The translations under genes and the position numbers were made by a program. Below the pieces are notes generated by a model that was not told where the DNA came from, did not search any database, and was given only the letters and a program-made list of their open reading frames with translations. Positions 10,148 through 21,675 of a stretch of 49,113 bases of DNA are shown in pieces. The number at the start of each line of letters is the position of its first letter. Within the stretch, counting starts at the first letter, position 1. Source of the DNA: Hypsibius dujardini (taxonomy: Eukaryota > Tardigrada > Eutardigrada > Parachela > Hypsibiidae); NCBI GenBank assembly GCA_001579985.1, contig LRSR01014034.1, positions 1 to 49,113 on the forward strand, read 5' to 3'.

Positions 10148-12554
10148 TTAAACTTCGGTCTTGTCTGTGAAATAAATGGCCGTTCCGTCCACCCCGTCAT
10201 CAGCAGTAGCAAAATCCTCACTCAGCGTCCCGATCAACAATTCCTCAATGAAGAGTGCACGGTTGGCGTGTTCATCAGTTGAATTCTCTTTTTGATCTTC
10301 AGCTGTCCTTTCCTCTAGCAACCTGAAATGAAATGAAACAATACACACATGTACGTACTATCTACTGGTATGTCCAGTTATTTTACCAACGGAGTAATAT
10401 GACGATTGCAAACACGAAAGGATGAGTGTATACGAACTTTTCTAATAAGGAGCACCCTTCCTTTTCCTTTTTCGCCTTGACCACAGTTTGAGGCGGTGCC
10501 GTTACATTCTGCGCCGCCGCCTGAGCCGCTTGCCGCGACCCGCTACTAAACGGGGAGAGTCCACTCATATAAGCCGCTGCCAGGCGAGGATCGAGCTGCG
10601 ACGATTCTGCCCCCCGAGTGGAGCCAGTACTAGCCAGCCGACTACTCTCCGACAACCTGCCGAAGAGTAAAGTCTGTCGTTCCAACTGTAGCTGCAATTG
10701 AAGCTGGTGCAAGGATGAGGCCGTGTCTGCCATCATGGCACCAGCCGCGGATGTCGCGCTGGTCTGCGACGGCGGCGGCTGGCCTCCCCCAGCGGCTGCA
10801 GCAGCGCCCAGGCTGGCCAAACTCGGCTGCCCGGATGCCCGACCCACGTTGGTGAGTTGCGATAAGAGCTCAGCGAAACCTACAAATCGAAGATCGACGC
10901 TAGTAAATGTTTCCGATTCGCACGAAAAAATTGTGTTCCGGTAGTATTTCTCACCCGAAATGGGGTCTGTGCCGTCACGGATGCTAGCAGATAATGCCGA
11001 CGTTGGCGGTAGCAGATGCTGCACAGCGGACAACTCGGAAGGGCTCAAATCTCCGCCGCGGCTGGCTGCAACAGACCGTTGGATGGCCGCAGCACGACTC
11101 AACGTGGCTTCGGACGCGGACGCGTGAGAGGCTCCGGTTCCGGCAGCGGGACCTCCCGGCCGGGTTTGACCACGACGACGGACCATGGTCGGACCGGACG
11201 ACGGCAAACCTCGATAACCACGTCCACCTCTGCCGGCTCCGAGGGAGCGTCCACTAGACTGCAAACAAATTTTAAATCGTAACAAAAGAACGAATCTTAC
11301 TAGCTGACAAAACAAAACGGAAACTGTAATTACAGTCTCGTTGCTGTTTGGCTGATGATCGGTTGATAAGTGCGCCAGTAGATCTTCCGTCACGTGGTTC
11401 GGATCGCCACCTTGCATAGTGGAGCAAATAGGACAAATCTATTGAGCACAAAAACCGCCATATGGACCCTCATGATCAATGTAATTAAATCGAAGGATAA
11501 TAAAAAACAAACCACGTCGTTGATGCTATTGGGGTGTTTCACACCGACATGATCCGCCAAGTCCATATCACTGAAGCCCATCTCGCCGCAATAAGGGCAA
11601 GTGAAGGACTGTCCCTGGTCGAACAGGATCGTCTCACCTCCGTAGTATATTTCTGAAGGCAAAAAATATTCAATCCGTAGCCAATCAATGCTGCGATCAC
11701 AAGTCACAAAGACTTGAGGACAAAGTGGGCCGTCCAATTCGTAGATTGTTCTCTTTACCCAAATCAGTCCTAGTCAAAATGCACTGCATCGGGTGGTTCT
11801 CCGAATGACGACCGGTGATGGCTTTAATATCTCGGCAAGAACCGCAAAGATCGTAGTCGTAACACATCAAACATTTGTAACGGCGGCCCCTGCAATCATC
11901 CAAACCTGCAATCTGCGTGAAGTGAACGAACACATCCACTGAAGTGGTCGAAAGTGTACATTAGGAGATGACAAGAGTAACTTCATTGATGAATCAATTG
12001 ATTGATAGCAGTAACTTCATTGATTAATCAAGTGATTGATAGCTTGATTGCCGTTGATTAAAACTTGAACATTCCGCTTGCACAGTCTTTGCCTGAAAAA
12101 CAGACAAATTAACCAGAAAAAAACTTTATTAAGATCAATGAGATGCACGGACACTAATCCTGTTTTATCCCATCCCATGCAACAAAGAACAACCCAAGTA
12201 TAAACGCAAAAGACGCAAGTACTGTACGCCACCATTAGGGCGCGATCCTTTAATCAACTGATCAATGGAACAAATATATAGCCATCCAGAAATCCAGCAA
12301 AGACAGAACGTCTTGTTAAGCAGACGTTAATTTTCCGTCAACTTAAGGTACCAGCAGCAGCAGGTAATCGCCAACGTAACTTACCTGAAATTGCTTTTCA
12401 TGCAACTATCGCAACTGACACCTGAAAAAGGAACTGATATTCAGCTTAACGTTTGAAAATTCATCTCATCATGAGTGTGAAACGGTCTTTTCAAGATAGA
12501 AAAGCGTAAGCATCAGTTCTATTTACCTTCGTGCTTTGTTCCCGTTGCAGGCAT
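10148..12554 (-). CDS. KCMF1: KCMF1-type E3 ubiquitin ligase (ZZ zinc finger, Di19-like fingers)
   Basis: KCMF1 is a ubiquitin ligase component that recognises substrates through its ZZ domain. Eight exons (12554-12527, 12421-12385, 11889-11759, 11652-11513, 11438-11334, 11258-10955, 10879-10438, 10322-10148) join in frame to 453 residues; human KCMF1 is 381. The ZZ finger starts at residue 10 (GVSCDSCMKSNFRGRRYKC, then CYDYDLCGSC, then the HSENHPMQC histidines). It is followed by YYGGE, a CPYCGEMGF finger and ICPICSTMQGGDPNHV. The middle is Ala/Gly/Ser-rich low complexity, longer than in vertebrates, with the conserved DPIS.GFAELLSQL and LQLQLQLERQ blocks. The C-terminus has RALFIEELLIGTL. 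The first two coding exons are tiny (28 and 37 bp). A dead transposon lies about 320 bp upstream of the start. Confidence 0.95.
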
Positions 12555-12873
12555 CCTCGCAGTAATCTTAATGGCTTTACAGTTTTCGAAAAATACCAGA
12601 GCTACACCAAAAATCTACAATCAGTCAACAGGGAAAATGAAAAGCTTGTTTTGAAAACTTTGTGAATTGGGAAAAAGAGGCGTTGTTTAACACAACGAGG
12701 CGGAACTCTTACCTTATTGGCCAATGAAATCCGTTCATCTGGGCCTGGTGAATGGTGAGTGGCATGAATACTGTAATAGTCAATCAATCGATTCATTCCG
12801 CCACAGGAGATTGTACTAGTACTACTGGCATTCCACCAAGTGGCCCGACACGAGGTTTTCATTTTTCACATCA
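12555..12873 (-). promoter_or_regulatory. KCMF1 upstream region
   Basis: This is the only unique sequence between the KCMF1 start codon and the transposon at 12874, so the promoter and leader should lie here unless they reach into the element. No TATA box or other strong motif was recognised. Confidence 0.35.
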
Positions 12874-14183
12874 ATTAGCACTAAACAAACATCACTTATT
12901 TGGTTGCTGAAAAATTTTGCTGAAAGTTCTGATTGGTCGTCTGGTTTCAGCAAACTTTTCAATAACCCCGTTTCAGTAGAAATTTTAAGCAGCTTTTAAG
13001 CTGCTGAAAGTGTGCGTCTTGTCGAGCTCGCGAATTTCGCCTTCGCATAACTCTCAGTTTTTGCATTCTTCTTCGGCGATTTTTTTCTTCGCCCCGGTTT
13101 TCGTTCCCCCGGTCTCCTAAATTTTTTTTGAGCTTTTATGTTGAGGAATATTTTACCCATTCCGACATCAAGTGAACACAGCCGTATTATGTCCACTTCT
13201 GCCAAGGAGCCGGCGAAGCGTAAAATTTTTTGCTAGAAAAATTCTCTTGCGGAAGAGTTTCTTCTCGACTGGATGGAAATACCGGGGAATTGGGTATCTT
13301 ATAAAGACACGGCGACAGTCAAGAATCGTTGATCGAGGAGGGGAGGAGCATCAGCAAAAACGAAGGATGCAATCATCAAAGAAACCCATCACTTTTTGAT
13401 TGATTCTGGCATCAACGGAGATGATGTGGCTGTTATGTCGATACGGAATAGGTTCTACGACATAGAAAATACTTGGAAAGAGGCTAATGCGATGTTTAAG
13501 CAGACGGTAGAAGGGCTAGATGATCGTGGAAAGTCTCAAAGGTTAGTCAGTGACGGCTTAGCTTGATTGATTGATTATCAAAGACAAGATCTTTTTTGCT
13601 CCAATTGATTGGTTGATTTACGGTATTTACGATTGGCTCATCGGTTTTACGCCTAGTGAAAGATCGATTGATTGAGCTGTTATACGGGTACAACCATATC
13701 CCCAATCAACCGATTGATTTGCCTCCATGACGTTTTCTACTCGTTATATTTGTTGTTGTAGATAAAGTGCTTCAAAAATGTCCTCTGTGGGAACGTTTGG
13801 ATCCTCTTTCACGATCGTCCGGGCATACTCCCACCGTTCACGGCGACAACATGGACACGTCCGAGGATATCCAGCAAATAAAATCCCGATTTTGCTGAGC
13901 CTGTGCATGTACTTCTATTCGTTGTAAAATCAACTGCTAATAATTGGGACCGTCTGGCTTGCACATGTCAGCGAAAAATGAATTATGAAAAAAATAAACG
14001 AATTCATATCAAATTTCGACAAGTAAATTTGTCTTCCCGCCTTAAATGTTTTTCTTGAATGCGAAACAGCGTGACTCTAACTTACAAATTGCTGAAAACG
14101 TCTGATTGGTCGAAATCACCAATCATCACTCAAATCAGAAACCGTTTCAGCAACCAAATAAGTGATGTTTGTCTAGTGCTAAT
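12874..14183. mobile_element. Degenerate DNA transposon with 39-bp terminal inverted repeats
   Basis: Terminal inverted repeats at 12874-12912 and 14145-14183 match at 38 of 39 positions (ATTAGCACTA.ACAAACATC and onward to GGTTGCTGAAA). A subterminal motif, TCTGATTGGTCG, occurs near both ends in opposite orientation. The 1.31 kb interior contains the broken coding sequence at 13189-13898 and is too short for a full transposase. I could not define a clean target-site duplication. Confidence 0.85.
13189..13898 (+). pseudogene. Broken ORF with Myb/MADF-like N-terminal domain inside the transposon
   Basis: An ATG at 13189 starts a basic leader that hits a stop within 16 codons. A second frame then reads FLLDWMEIPGNWVSYKD and continues, after an interruption, with IDSGINGDDVAVMSIRNRF and YDIENTWKEANAMF. 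The pattern (acidic-tryptophan helix, GNW, then a RF..IE..W..A helix) resembles the trihelix/Myb-like domain at the start of some transposon proteins. After a likely intron (donor near 13549, acceptor near 13761) it resumes with VLQKCPLWERLDPLS, ending at a stop at 13896-13898. Stops and frame breaks make it non-functional. Confidence 0.6.
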
Positions 14184-14292
14184 ATGATCTTTATAAACTT
14201 TGCTGTCGTTGATTCTGGTAATTAAGATGCTCCCATTGGCATATCGATTCCCAATCACGAGTGCTCACTTTCGCACGGCCCTCTGCTCGACG

Positions 14293-14671
14293 GTAAAACG
14301 TTGACTGGTGATTAGCAAAATACAGTAGCAGGGCGAGCTGCTACGTTAACGAGTAGTGAGTGACCATACTTAGCCGGCCATCCAATGAAATTGACCATGT
14401 ATGTCGGCACTCGATTTTCAATTGCCGCTGGCACCTTGCCGTCCTTATAGACCGTTGGATTTTGGGAAAAGCGATATGGGCAAACGATCTGCGAATAAAT
14501 AAATAGATCTTAAAGGCACACCGCAAACCAGCATACGAAATTAAAATCAATTTACTTAGATCATGCAGTGTACAGAACGGTAAATAAACTATGTACAGTA
14601 AGACAACCCACCGAAGCAAACTTAAATCGAAAGACTGAAGGCATAAGGCTCGCAGCCGACGAAATACGGAC
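14293..14671 (-). repeat. Dispersed repeat with exon-like segment, copy A
   Basis: Read on the minus strand this matches 24220-24603 on the plus strand, in inverted orientation about 10 kb away. The shared unit contains a pyrimidine-poor run ending in TTATTCGCAG, then an open stretch (VCPYRFSQNPTVYK, then ENRVPTYMVNFIGWPAKYG). It therefore looks like a copied intron-acceptor-exon piece rather than a retrocopy. In copy A the frame stays open to a stop after VAARPATVFC. Confidence 0.85.
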
Positions 14672-15377
14672 ATCGTTCATATTTAATAATAAAATCTAAA
14701 TTTGAAAAACCCATAAAGCCATTGTCATTCAAGGTAAACGACAATTAATCAATCCAACAATTGCAACCAGCATCGTGTTCCCCAAAAAAGAGATTATGCA
14801 TCATCTTCATCCGGAAATGAAACATTCTCTGCCACGGTATGTTCTAAAAATTGTTTACCGGTACTATATACCTTTCCTCCGTAGTAAATTCCGTCTACCT
14901 CAGTAAACGTGACCCCGGGGTCTTCTGCAATGCAAGTACAAAACCAAGTAACGGTTATGTCACATTACACATTTAGCAATATGTCCAAAGTGACGGCGAA
15001 TCGATTGAGGTACTCAAAGGTAAACGAATAATGAAGGTTTTAGGCGAGGAAAGGCAAAACTGACAGAAATATGGAAGGTCAAAGTTGGCAGTCAATAAAC
15101 AATCTATTACCAGTACCTGTCGGTCTGCTAGCATTACCAACTGTCAGCCGGCCTAATCAAACAATCAAGTAACGGAACGCCAGTACGCCTTAGTCACTCT
15201 GAGCCTGCCCATTGACCGGAACACGAACGAGGAGCCGTAATGGCGATTGGTTTCAATGGGCCCATCTCTTGATAGAATTTTAAAGGGTTTTGATGGGTTC
15301 TGATGAGTTACGAATGGCGCCATTGATGGGTTTTCCCATGAGTCATGGGGCCCCGAGCGGAGCAAGCGAGTCCCCAC
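14672..15377. other. Non-coding stretch between repeats
   Basis: Nothing recognisable as a gene. Short AATCA/ATTGA words, common across the window, occur here, together with a run of GGGTT/CCCAT words at about 15255-15350. Confidence 0.4.
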
Positions 15378-16038
15378 CAGAGCTGTGCCGCTAAAGGTTT
15401 CAGACTCCCGCTACGCTAACGCTAATCGTCGAAAAATTCGCACCGCTAAAACCGCTAAACCCGCTAATGGTAAATTTTATTAGTCTATAAATCCATTTCA
15501 GATGCCTTTCGCTTAATGCGGCACTGGTAATCTAGCAGATCACTATTGACGTTCCCAAAAAACAGATTTTCAAAGTCACGGTCATTAGAAGCCTGACGCT
15601 TTGGTCCAAGCTCTAGCTTGACGCTTTCGGCTCGCCCTCCACTTGGTCGATAAATCTGCTCACTCATGGGTTTCTCTTGATGTCAGCTGCTTAATTGTTT
15701 GATTTCCAAAAGTGCCATAGTATACTAGGACATAGTACAGCGAATCAAACAATCAAGCAGCTGCCATCAAGAGAAAACCCTTGAGTGAGCCGATTTATCA
15801 ACCAAGTGGAGGGCGAGCCGAAATACAGACTTTGCCTCATACTGTGATTTGAACTATTGCTTCTTAACGCAACAAGACCGCTAAATCCGCACCGCTAATT
15901 TCATTGCCGCTACGTCCGCTAATTGGAATTACCGCTACGCTGACGAACTTGACCGCTAACGCTAATCCCGCTAAGCGTAGCGGTTTAGCGGGTTTAGCGG
16001 CCGCTAAAGTCCTCCGCTAAATTAGCGGCACAGCTCTG
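15378..16038. mobile_element. Foldback element composed of CCGCTAA words
   Basis: The ends are inverted repeats: CAGAGCTGTGCCGCTAA at 15378-15394 and its exact complement at 16022-16038. Inward from each end the sequence is built from degenerate CCGCTAA, CGCTAAC and CCGCTACG words (about 15388-15480 and 15875-16030), with a local palindrome near 15973-16006. The centre is occupied by a family 2 miniature element (15625-15823). No coding capacity. Confidence 0.75.
15625..15823. mobile_element. Miniature inverted-repeat element, family 2, copy B
   Basis: Near-palindrome with the same TTTCGGCTC(A/G)CCCTCCACT ends as copy A at 2935-3134. The right flank is TA; the left flank is GC, so one side of the TA duplication has probably mutated. 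It is nested inside the CCGCTAA foldback element. Confidence 0.88.
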
Positions 16039-16455
16039 ATCAGAACGCTAGCAGGTAAGCAATAAAAAAGTAAATAATAGAAATAAAAATTTGAACAATT
16101 CAAACCATTAGAAAACAAATAAAATTCGGAACCGGGAAATTTAAGCATCACAGATGTTTTGAAAACAAAGTTAAGAACTAAAATTGAAATCTTAAACCTC
16201 AATACCCCGATCGAAACCCGAAATTCTGTATAACTTTATCAATCCGTGCATGCATGGAGTCATACTAATTCCTTCTTCGCTAGATGAGACATACCGTCAA
16301 CAGAGCAGAAATTGTGCAGCACATAAACGAGTCCACGATTGCTCTTTTTTTGAAAGTTGATGCAATGTCTTTCATGCTCCTTTCTTTCTGCCGCAAAGTA
16401 TGATTTGCCATTGCTACTTCAGGAGTAACTCGCCTTCCTTCGACCATATTAAAAT

Positions 16456-16787
16456 ACAACTTTTACTAAATCAAGCCAATCAAGCAGTGGCAGAAAAAAG
16501 CACAGTCATGAACAGCTGCAAAACAGCTGATCGGAATTCGAATTCGGCTACTTTAGGCAGTTTCCCTGCGGTTAAGTCATCAGTTGTTGCAGTCCGATAC
16601 ACAGGTAAATTGCTATTGTTTTTCGAGATCGCAAGATAAGCCAATTTTTGGTGGGCCACTCGGTTCAATTAGCTGCTTCTCTTAATATCGAAGACATTTT
16701 ATTGGCACACTTGTCGCACCCCATCTCTATCTATGCGCAAAAAGTCAATGTTGTGCAAGCGGAGTTTTTCTTGGGGCTGACTGTACT
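16456..16787 (+). repeat. 332-bp dispersed repeat, copy 1, upstream of cullin
   Basis: It shares its whole length with 21676-22011 in direct orientation. Identity is high, from ACAACTTTTACTAAATCAAG to TTGGGGCTGACTGTACT. It ends about 150 bp before the cullin ATG. No terminal inverted repeats were recognised and no long open frame is conserved. Confidence 0.88.
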
Positions 16788-16939
16788 TCTACCCTCCTCG
16801 TGCTCGCCTTCCCATTATTATCATATTTTCACCTGCGAAAAAAGGGCTTATCCGCCCGCGTAAGGGCTTCCGTCCATTTCCGCTCATAGGGGCCACCGTC
16901 ACCACTACTAAAGCCAAACCCGCCGCCGAAAAAGTCGCC

Positions 16940-19900
16940 ATGTCTGCGGCGGCTGTTGCTGTTCAACCCGTCCGAGTACAGTACGCGTGGACGCACCGCA
17001 TGGGTGCATTCCAGACCATGACGCTGGAGGAGGAGACATGGGAGACGCTGGAGGAGGAGACATGGGAGAAGCTCGCTCCGGACTTCCGCGATGTCTTCCG
17101 GTTGACCTTCCCGGGATCCTTCACGAAATCCTGGTACATGAAGTCCTACAGGTAGGTAGCGCTGAGGAAAAAGAACACAGTGCACACAGTGCTGAGGAAA
17201 AAGCATTTTTCTTTTCGTTGGCTTCGTAAGGGGGGGGGGCGATACATTGATTGAACGATTAGATTTTGGATTTGACGATTTACTCCGTTTCGGGTTGTAC
17301 TATCAGTACAGTAGATCGGTTGATTGGCTTCCGGGGCTTGAATGCGTCGTTCGCTTCATCTCTTACGTGTTCGGGCAGTATTCTTGAGCCGTTGGTTGAT
17401 TGGTCAGAATTTCGCCCGTTTTACCTTCTCGATTCGTTGGATTAGAATTTTGTAGTGGGAGCTGGAGAGTGGAGATGGCTTGAGTATACATACGCAACGT
17501 ATTCATCATCTTTGGCCAACTAATGAATTTGCTAATTATTTCCAGAATTGCTGATAAATTATATAACAATTTGAGGCGTACAGGCGCGTACGTGAGGCGG
17601 TGTTAAAATTACATCCGTCGAAATGGCAGTTTATCCATGCGCTTGTACTGGTGTGAGTGCTACTGTAGCGCAGGGTCGATTGAACGATCAATTGATTGAG
17701 AGTGTTGTGAACTATGATTTTATCGGTCAAATTTATGTTGGGTTATTTCTCACTGCAGCACTGTCTACGAATTCTGCGTCGGTGTCAAGGACCCTGGGGC
17801 GCGAGCGAAGCTGTATGGCAGGATCGCCCAATTCGTGCGACAACACTTGACGGAGGTCTTCCAGGCGGTAATTTGTTGCTGCGCTTACAGATTGCGGTTG
17901 TGGGAAACTGGGCATGATTGAATCTGAGAAGTCCTCACTCATACCTTTCATTGTTGCAGGACATGCAGTCGCGCCGCGGCAACGACCTCTTGACGCAGTA
18001 CTGCCGCAAGTGGGAAAAATTTAATGTCTCCGCCGAAGTCGTTCACGGGATCTGCAACTATCTGAATAGGCATTTCGTATGGCGGAAGATTGAAGACGGC
18101 GAGCAAGATATCTACCCGATTTATGTCGTAAGCTTTTTCGTGTGCTACCGCACTGGTTGATCGATTGATGGATTAGGAAACATGTTTTGAAAGTTTAGAT
18201 AGTAATTTGATTAGACTGGAAAGAGTGTTCGCCGAATTGTCTTAGTTTACTACCTCATCTAATATCCAAATCATGTGACTTATTTCCAGGTATGCTTGAA
18301 GGAATGGCGGGATGGGGGTGTGGCTGCCGTTCAGGATCAGGTATTGTCGGACTTTTGAGATTTTCAACCTTTAGTGCTCCAACTTTCATAAATTACCTAG
18401 GTTCTGCGAGCCGTCGCTGATGTGATTAACGCCGACCGGGATGGGTACCCCACCAGCTCACTTACGGTCCACACCGTCGTGGGTTACCTTGGTGAGCGCT
18501 TGACTCATTTGTTAAGTTGACAAATGGATGCAATGGTGTGTGTTGGGGGAATGGTTTCACTGCCCAGGTGGAAGAAATTTTGGTGTTAAATTAATGCGAT
18601 GTGCCTTCTGTTGTTGCAGTTGACCTCGGCTTAAGTCTCAACTTCAGTGCCCAAGGTGGAACACCTAGTTCACACAGCGCCAAGAAGAAGGAAGAGAATC
18701 CTAATCAGGGGCTGCAGGTGTATCAGAAGTACTTGGAGGCTCCATTTTTGGCCGATACTTGCGTCTATTACGATAATGAGAGCAGAGACCTCCTGGCCAA
18801 CGATTCTGTAGCGAACTACGTGGCCAAGGTTGGTTTACGAAGCAATTTTACCTTCAGCGCTGAAATTTTAACATTTGAAACTTTGTATTAGGTCCAGTCG
18901 CGGCTGAAGGAAGAAGAAGACCGGTGTATGAAGTACCTGCATGCCTCCACCTGCAACAAGTTAATCAAGACCGTGGAGGATGTCATGATCACTCAGCAAA
19001 TGGTCAGACTGCGGGCAGAGTTTATGGTTTACCTGGCTGGAGAGAAGGTTGAGGGTAAGTAGGCGTCTTCTTCATTGCTGATACTTGTCTTTCCCAATCT
19101 GATGGTTTCTTCCTTTTGCAGACTTGAAAGCAATGTACGCCTTGATTTCTCGCGTTCCTCAATGTATGGACGAACTGTACAACGCCGTGCAGACCCATAT
19201 TCGACAAAAGGGACTCGTGGCATTGGCCAAGAACCCCATGGCCATGAGGGAAGATCCTCAACTTTACGTGGAGGCCATCCTGGAAGTAAGTCTGCGGGCC
19301 AGTTTTTCTTGTCTGGCTTAACTTATTTTATTTTCAATCGTAGGTATATGACCAGTGTGACCCTTTGATTACCAAATCCTTCCGGGGAGAGAAGGAATTT
19401 CGAACTGCCTTCGATAAGGTACGGCTGCTTACATCGTTGTGTCCAGTCACACAGGAGACGAATGGGTGTAATACACTCAGTTTCATTTTTCAGGGATTTC
19501 ACGAGTTTGTGAATGATAATGCGATTACCCAACCGGCCAGAACTTCGAAGAAGTCGTCCGAGCATTTTGCCCGATATTGGGATGCCATGTTGAAGAAAGG
19601 GTAACGTCGACTTCCTTTGTGATCCTTCTTACTTTTCAACAGTATATTTATTTTTCACTTTGTTTTCATGTTATTTTAGTGCGAAGAGGCTTCCCGAACT
19701 CGATTTGGAGAACACTTTTACGCGTTTCATGACTGCTTTCAAGCACATCGAAGACAAGGACGTTTTCCAGTGTTACTACCAGCAGTGTCTATGCCAGCGC
19801 CTCATCTCCAACCTCTCTGGTAGTAACGATGCCGAAGCTTCCATGATCACGAAACTGAAGGTCTATATCCGTGTTCATGTTGCGCCTTTCTACAATCAAC

Positions 19901-21365
19901 GACAAGATTGAGTACACTGGAGGGTCCGGGGAATGGTCAAAAGGGGCGGAGCAGGGGGTGGTCAGGTGGTTGATTGTTCGATTGTTTGAAAACCACCCCC
20001 TGTCCCGCCCATTTTGCCCATACCCCGGACCCTCCAGTGTACTCAATCTTGTCGTTGACCGTATCTCTTTCACCACGTACACGATTCTTATTCTTTTCTT
20101 TTTGTCATCCAGGCAGTGGCCGGGTGGGAGTACGTCTTAAAGCTCCAGCGAATGTTCCAAGACATCACTCTCAGCACCGAAATAAACAACACTTTCAAAT
20201 CACACGACTCATACGGCCGGAACGATTGGAAGTTCGAGTTCCACGTGCAGGTTTTGGCCTCCGTAGCTTGGCCACTCAACCCTGGAAGCATGGGATTGCA
20301 GCCACCTGTTGAGGTTGGGTGTCTTTCGAGCATTCCCTTCATTCCTCGCAGGTTTCACGGAGGTTGTTTTCCTTGCAGCTCGAACGGCCTCTCACGGTGT
20401 TTAAAGAATTCTACACCAATACATACAACCATCGTAAGCTGACATGGGTCTACCCCAACTCTCGATGCGAGATTGCTACCAACTGCTACAAGGTCAAGCA
20501 TTTTTTTATGGTATGAGAGCTTCTCTTCAGCCTGCTCATCTCATTCGCATCAGTAACCGGCCTTCTGTTTAGGCCTCCGCTACTCAGGCGGCCATTATTC
20601 TGCAGTTCAACGATCGAGATATCATCACCTATGGTGAGATCCGGGACGCAATCAGCGGGAACATGTCGCTTTCCGACGAGTCGCTGTTTAAACAGATCCT
20701 TGTACTGCTGCTCAAGCCACATCTGCTGATGATCAATGATGAGAACGAGAAGGTGGATGAAAAGGACATTACCAATAATAATCTCGAAATCAAGCTCAAC
20801 TTGAATTTCGAATCGTAAGCGTGATTCATGGGGAAATATCTGAAAAGAGTGTCTGAATTTTGAAATGCTCATTGTGAATGCTCACTGTGGCTTAGGAAGA
20901 CAGTTCCTGTTAACCTGAATCAGCAGATCCGGGCTGAGCAGAAGCAGAACGAGGACACTGCCAACAAGGGCATCGATGACGATCGGACCTGGGCCATCCA
21001 GGCTGCTATCATGCGGACCATGAAAAAGTGGAAGAACATGCGCCATCGGAAGTTGATCCGAAAGACGTTGAAAAAGCTGCCTAGATTCAGACCTGACGAC
21101 GCTGCAGTCGAGGTATGGAGGATATCACCGCGAGCCTTTTTTGTCGAAATAATGTGAAGCCGATCAGGAAGACGGGACAGCCAGTAGACGCTTGGATTGT
21201 CTGCATGTAAACAGATGTTTTTCTCGTTTACAGAAGAATATTGAAAAGCTAATTGAACTGGAGTACATTAAGCGGAGCGGGAAAGAGCGTGATTTGTACA
21301 AATACGTTCCTGGAATCGCGGAATCAAAGCCAGTTCAGGCTCATCTCGGATATATAAGATTCTAG
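16940..21365 (+). CDS. CUL1: Cullin, CUL1-type scaffold of an SCF-like ubiquitin ligase
   Basis: Cullins bridge a substrate adaptor (N-terminal repeats) and the RBX RING protein (C-terminal domain). Sixteen exons (16940-17151, 17759-17867, 17960-18127, 18290-18340, 18401-18491, 18620-18828, 18892-19054, 19122-19285, 19344-19418, 19494-19600, 19680-19860, 20113-20313, 20379-20510, 20573-20814, 20896-21112, 21234-21365) give 817 residues in one frame. CUL1-like blocks include GICNYLNRHFVWR, ITQPARTSKKSSEHFARY, HIEDKDVFQCYYQQCLCQRL, DAEASMITKLK, KLQRMFQDI and RKLTWVYPNSRCEIATNC. The neddylation region reads IQAAIMRTMKKWKNMRH, with the acceptor lysine at about residue 745. Two oddities: a 24-bp in-frame duplication near the start (17021-17068), and about 15 residues beyond the usual YxYxx end. 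Intron 11 carries a family 1 miniature element and starts with a weak donor (GTCTAT). Confidence 0.94.
19893..20061. mobile_element. Miniature inverted-repeat element, family 1, copy B
   Basis: A 169-bp palindrome with ends CAATCAACGACAAGATTGAG and complement, flanked by TA (19891-19892 and 20062-20063). It lies inside cullin intron 11 (19861-20112) and accounts for two-thirds of it. It has single arms, unlike copy A at 2260-2487, whose left arm is doubled. Confidence 0.9.
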
Positions 21366-21675
21366 GGGGGGGGGAGTAAAAGTGGGAGTGTTGGACCACG
21401 CCCAACAAGTCCTCATCGAATCATTACAGCTGTTTGACTTACTAATACCTCGCTTAGTTAGTAAGTCTATCTACCCTATTAACCCTATTCTGTTGCTACA
21501 GCTAATTACTTGTATGTGATTCTGATGTATGTGCTATTTACTATCATTTCTATAGTTAACACTTTACAGTCAGCCCCAAGAAGAACTCTGCTCACGTGAC
21601 ATTTGCTGTTCAAACAGACCGAAAACTCCGCCCTAAATTGCACCGTTTCTGACCACCAATTAGGACAATTGACGA

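Noticed and set aside
10488-11282. Several plus-strand frames opposite KCMF1
   Set aside because: These are shadows of the GC-rich KCMF1 exons 6-7; the minus strand carries the conserved protein and splice sites.
16017-16639. Short frames around the repeats upstream of cullin
   Set aside because: They fall inside the CCGCTAA element and the 332-bp dispersed repeat, and the frame is not conserved between repeat copies.
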